This document shows positions 59,306 to 64,000 of a stretch of 64,000 nt of DNA, piece after piece. The notes beneath the pieces were generated by a model that was given only the letters and a program-made list of their open reading frames with translations, did no database searches and had not been told where the DNA came from. Numbering within the stretch: position 1 is the stretch's first letter; each line of letters opens with the position of its first letter. The stretch comes from Aselliscus stoliczkanus. Lineage: Eukaryota > Chordata > Mammalia > Chiroptera > Hipposideridae. The stretch is from the NCBI GenBank assembly GCA_033961575.1, contig CM066728.1, forward strand, positions 112,319,852 to 112,383,851. The letters are read 5' to 3'. The position numbers and the translations under genes are program-made.

Positions 59306-60124
59306 TACCGGCTCTGTGCAGCATCCTCAGGAAGACGGCGGCACCGACTGAATCAGAACCACTGGGATGGGCGTCTGAAGGTCAAGTGCTCCAACTGGTT
59401 CTTACCCCAAGGTTCCTACCTGCGTTTGGAGGCAGCATGGGCACCCCCTGGTCAGGGAACCTAGGCAGCAGGGAGCGGGGGAGGGTGTACCAGGCCCCCT
59501 GGCCTTCTCCGCCCTGCTCAGTCGGGGCACCGAGGACCTCAGCCCACTGAGAACATCTGCTCAGCACCCAGCGTCCTGAACTGGCACAACTGGGCTGCAC
59601 TGGACGGACAGTGCTTCCCACGTCCAGTGCCGGGGCAAGGGGAACGCACAGCACTCGCCTGACCATGAAAAGCCCAAACTCACGTCCACTGGCCGTACCC
59701 TGACCCTTCATTCCAAAAAGTGGAAGACTCTCAGAGCACAGCATGCATCCTCTGGGCCACTTTATCCCAAAGGTCACTACAGGAGAAAGAAATGGTGGCG
59801 TGGCCTGAGGGACGGGTCCCCCCTCGGCTCTGTCGGGAAGAGCTGCGGTCCGGTGAGTGTCGCGTCTCTGTGGCAGGTAGATGCAGCTCTTCCTTAGTCG
59901 GGGGTGTCCCGCTTAGGGCTGTGAAATCCAGGGAAGAGCACTGCGAAGCCCGCTGGGTGACGCTCCTGATGACGGGACATCGTCTTAGGAGGGAAGCACG
60001 AAGCAATGTATTGGAAACTCTTTCTTGGTTTCTGTCTGTCGTCGCCAGCTCCTCGCTTCCTCGGCTAAGCCCCCCGCCCACCCCCCCGCCAGTCTGAATC
60101 TGCTGTTGTTGTCACTAATTCAAA
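59306..60124. other. Unassigned GC-rich sequence
   Basis: No gene recognised. Overlapping frames of 116-131 codons on both strands are composition effects. Confidence 0.4.
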
Positions 60125-60940
60125 CAGTTTAAAATTGGAAACAAAGCTTTATTGGTTGTACTTCATCAAGGTACAATTTACATAAAGCAAATGCTACCAA
60201 TTTTTATTTGGACACATGTATACAGTTGTGTGTCCACTAACACAATAAAGTGAAACAATGTATCCACCATTTTTAAGGTTCCCTGGGCACCCCCTCAATC
60301 GATCTTCTCCCCTCTCCCACCCCAGGAAACTGTTGATTGACTGAAGCCCTGTTATTACATTGCATTTTCTAGAATTTTATATGTACTCTTCTGTAACTGG
60401 CTTCTTGCATTCAACCTAACTGATATTAATCTATTCTATTGCCTATATTAGCCATTTATTTCTTTTTATCACTGAATAGTATTTCACTGTATGTCTATAC
60501 CATACTTTGTTTATTCGTCTCTTGAAAAACATATGAGTTTTTTCCAGGTTTTGATTATTACAACTAAAGCTTCTAGGAAGGTTCGTGCATGAGTCTTTGT
60601 GACAATGTGTGTTTTCATCGCTTTTAGGTAAATATCTACAGGAACAAGTACCCGCTTGTCTGGAAAGTATGTTTAAACGTAGAAAGAAATGTAAACCCAA
60701 TTTGGGGAACTGCAGCCATGCCTCGTCCTCACCAACACGTGGTGTCTCCGTCACTTTCATGTCTGACATTTTATTGGATGTGTAGTGGAAAATCATTATG
60801 GCTTTAATTTACATTTCCAGGTGACTGATGTGTGCACACTGGCCATTCATACATCTCCTTTTGTAAAATGCTTTTGCAAATAGGTTGCCCGTTTCAGTGG
60901 GTTTGTTTTTGTCATCTTACTGAGCTGTAAGAATTCCCAG
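60125..60940 (-). mobile_element. Old L1 3' UTR and ORF2 end
   Basis: agctttattggttgtacttc at 60,147, atgctaccaatttttatttgg, then tctttttatcactgaatagtatttcactg (60,461) and ttcgtgcatgag follow the minus-strand L1 3' order. The element then jumps from the ORF2 C-terminal part to the endonuclease part at about 60,940. Confidence 0.7.
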
Positions 60941-61550
60941 TTGATACCCATTGTGGTCAGAGTGCACACATATGTGTGTGACTCAGTCCCCTCACATTTG
61001 CTGAGACTTGTTCTGGGGCCAACACATGGTCTCTCGTGGTGAGTGTGCCACATGTTCTTAACAAGATCCGTATTCTACGTGGCTGGGAGGGCTGCTCTAA
61101 CCCCCCAGTAGATCACGTCTGTTAATAGAGCTGTTCAGGAATTCCATATCCTTATTGATTTTCTGTCGGCACGTTCTACTAACTGCTGGGAGAGGAATGT
61201 TGAGGCCTCCAAATATAAGTGTGCTTTTGTCTATTTCTCCTTCAACTGTGTCAGTCTGGAGTTCATATATTTTGAAGCTCTGTAGTTAAGGGTGTACAAA
61301 TTTAGGATTTTTTTTCCTCTTCCTGAACTGGCCTCTTTATTATTATGGCATGCCCCCTCTTCATCCCTATCTTGTCTGTAGTTTAATTTGTGTTTTATTA
61401 TTAACACACCACCTACCTTAAAATTGGTATTTTCATATTTCATGTATCTTTTTACCCATGTATATTCAACTTCTCAATGTCTTTATATTAAAAGCATGTT
61501 TATCGCGGATGTGATAGAGCTAAGTCTTGCTTTTTACCCGGCCCAATAAT
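60941..61550 (-). pseudogene. Old L1 ORF2 endonuclease part joined after an internal deletion
   Basis: The plus strand shows cccattgtggtcagagtgc at 60,947 (complement of the SDH-N region) and ggtctctcgtggtg, then the minus strand of 61,231-61,443 encodes FKVGGVLIIKHKLNYRQDRD, an L1 endonuclease segment. Reverse transcriptase sequence expected between this and 60,940 is missing, so the copy lost roughly the central part of ORF2. Confidence 0.65.
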
Positions 61551-62830
61551 GTCTTCTTTTGGTGAGGAGTGCGATGGCAGGGATCCCAGCTGGGATCAGA
61601 GGGAGGACAGGCTCTGAGGAGGCAGTCCCCATCTAGGGACCCGCCTGGGGCCAGCAGGCGTCTCCGTGTTTCACTTCCCCAGGCAGCAGCGTCTGCCCCA
61701 GGCCTGCGTCCCCGTGCTATTATCATTATTAGCACTGTCAGGTGAGGCTGGCACCATTGGTTGGTTACCCACAATGTCATTTTCAAGTCTCCCTGTCTGC
61801 AAACCCCTCCCCGCAATTACAGAGAAAATTTTAAAGGCCAGGACTCTTTTGCCTAACATTTCTTGTAGCCATAATTCTCCATGACACCAGTTTTAGCCAA
61901 GATTCGGGAGAGGAGCACTGCTGGGGTTTCTGGGAGGGCCATTACTCCTCAGCAAAGGGACAGGCACCGCCCATTCTCTCTTGCCCTTGAGCACAGGTGT
62001 GAGGCCTGCGGCCTGGACACAGCCCACCAACCTGATCCACTGGCATCAGAACGAAGCCACTCAACACGTTTCTGGGCAGCTCAACCAAGGACCCCTCTGG
62101 GCCACTCGTGTTTTTGAGTCACTGTCAGTTTATTTTCTAATTTTCACAGTTCAGTAAAACTATAAGGCAGTGTTTGTATACAACAAGCCTTCAAAACCCC
62201 AGCTGGCCACGAGTTCCACCTTACCAAAGACCCCAGGTGAGAACCTTCAGAAAAGCCACAGGTCCGGGGAGACGAGAGTTTGTTGTTTTACACAACTGCG
62301 TTTCGAGATAATTTGCTACAAAGGAATACATGATTTCACAAGTCCTTGGAATTTGGGGCGATTTCTTGTTTTCTAGAAAACCAGATACCTGGGATTTCCC
62401 TGCCTCAGTCTGGACCAGTCTGTTCTTCAGGTGCCCCTTGTCCTTTCAGGAGAAAGGCGACTAGAGACCAGGGTGGGAGTCAGGGTGTTGGCGTGGCTGA
62501 CATGTCATCGCTTTTAGACTCAGCAGACAGAGCTCAGAAATAGGCGTGCATCCGGACACAGAGAGGTACCTAAGTACATACCTGTATTTCTGCATCTGCA
62601 GAAATCAAACCCTGAGTTTACTGAATACACCCCTGACTCCAATCCAAAAACTCAGGGAGCACCCTGTCTTTCCTTTGCAACAGCGGGGCTCCCTGCACCA
62701 GCAGTGAGAAGCACTGGCTCCCACGGCCCTCAAGATATTTCCCCATTTCCCGAGGTCTGCAAAACACAGAAAGTGCTGCAGGGATGTTAACCTGTAAAAG
62801 TGATAAAAGCAAGCATTTAACCAGAGTTCA
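61551..62830. other. Unassigned single-copy sequence
   Basis: GC-moderate text with no named repeat and no exon recognised. Confidence 0.4.
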
Positions 62831-64000
62831 GTGTTTGCAGGTTTTCTTTGTTTTTATGTAGAATTTGCATGCAGTGAAATGCACAAACTGTAAGTGTACA
62901 ATCTGATGGGGTTTGACAGATGCAAGCACCCATGTAACCCACAAAAATCTCAAACATTCCGTCACCTCCAAAAATCAACTTACGTGCCCCAGAGCCAGCC
63001 CTCCCCACCACAAAGCAACTTTTCTGCTTTTGTCACCATAGATTAGTGTTACTGCTCCAGGGGCTTTGTACAGTGAGTTCCTGGAGTCTGTTCTTCTGTC
63101 TCTGACTCCTTCTCCTCAGCCTAGTGTCTGTCAGGGCCATCCACGTGATCACGTGTACAAGTCGTTTGTTACTTTTTCTGCCTCTTTTTCATTCCGTGGT
63201 ATGGGCATGCACAATTTGTTTATTCTCTTCACAATCATCTGGCTTGCTTCTAGTTAGAAGCTGTCATGAAGAAAGTTGCCGTGAACATTTCTGTGGACAT
63301 CTTTTTGTCAAAAATAAGCTTTGTTTCTTGTAAGTAAATGTCTAGCAGTGTGGTTGATAAGTCCTACATAGCTGTATGGTTGGTTTTGTAAGTACTACCA
63401 GAACATTACCCCAAGAAGCCCTATGTTTTAACGCTGCCACAAGCATCGCATGAGCGTTCCAGTTGCTCCCTCATTCATTGTGGTCTTTCTTTTCTTACTA
63501 TTCTGAAGTCTGTGTGCTGTTATCTTCATATGGTTGTCATTTGCACAACCTCAGCATTATTCCATGTAATTATTGGCCAAGCGATCATTACACAGGGTCA
63601 TTGTAAGCTGTGTGTCCTGTTCCATAGCTGTTGTGGTGTTTGTCTTGTATTGTTCTCTTGTGGAAATCCCTTATTTGTTATGGATTCTGGTCCATTAGCA
63701 GATGTATGTTATGCAAATATTCTCCCAGTCTCTGGCTTGCCTATTGATTTTTTCTATGATGTATTTTGATAAGAAACTATTTTTATTTTGATGTATTATG
63801 ATTTTGCATAATTTTCTTTTCTGCTTCTTGATTTTGGTGCCTTTTCTGAGAAATCTTTGTATATACTCAGGTCATGAAGATATTCTCCTACATTTTCCTC
63901 TGGAAATTATATAACTTTTCAGATTAGGTCTGTGATTAATCTCAAATTAATATTTGAGTATGCTGTGAAATAGAATTCAAGTCTCATTTTTATCCCATTA
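62831..64000 (-). mobile_element. Old L1, 3' UTR into ORF2, running off the window
   Basis: gcatgcagtgaaatgcacaaac at 62,868 and tctgatggggtttgacag start the minus-strand 3' UTR; ttctcttcacaatcatctgg, gttgccgtgaacatttctg, gcatcgcatgagcg and atattctcccagtctctggcttgcc (63,717) continue in L1 ORF2 C-terminal order. The end is truncated by the window edge. Confidence 0.75.

Overview
The window is vertebrate nuclear DNA from a placental mammal. It contains tRNA-derived SINEs, LINE-1 (L1), LINE-2 (L2), MIR-like fragments, MaLR-type LTRs, a mariner derivative and many microsatellites. I found no host protein-coding exon, and no bacterial operon, CRISPR array or rRNA. The SINE sequences (a tRNA-Ile-like SINE at 53-252; short tRNA-like SINEs at 8187-8290 and 51090-51194) resemble, from memory, families seen in rhinolophoid bats. 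I treat that lineage as a plausible guess only.

Layout. 1-1.5 kb: SINE, old L1 3' part and a MaLR LTR. 1.5-41 kb: a gene-free landscape poor in young repeats. It mixes CpG-containing, GC-rich unique sequence with several AT-rich blocks that look like conserved noncoding elements, the best at 30.84-32.24 kb and 18.56-19.62 kb. Scattered through it are MIR/L2/L1/MaLR fossils and simple repeats: three GATA arrays, a compound GGAA/GTT/AAAG array at 4.2 kb, a TGTGCA minisatellite at 25.7-26.2 kb and a 222-nt pure purine tract at 38.8 kb. 41.0-41.6 kb: an internally deleted mariner copy with both terminal inverted repeats, TA target duplications and a 154-codon open remnant of the transposase. 41.8-55.3 kb: an ancient L1 on the minus strand, split by a near full-length younger L1 (43,724-51,274, minus) that has itself been hit by a SINE. 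55.3-64 kb: mixed unique sequence and further minus-strand L1 fragments, the last running off the window edge.

Nothing here works as an operon or pathway. The L1 and mariner genes are broken and should be inactive. The likely functional content, if any, is cis-regulatory: clusters of TAAT/ATTA-type and SOX-like motifs in AT-rich blocks between GC-rich spacers, as in gene deserts around developmental regulators. Conservation cannot be tested from this sequence alone. I found no new biological system. The most informative observations are the three-tier nested retroelement insertion, the organisation of its L1 5' UTR, the mariner remnant, and the repeated birth of GATA microsatellites inside one ancient repeat family.
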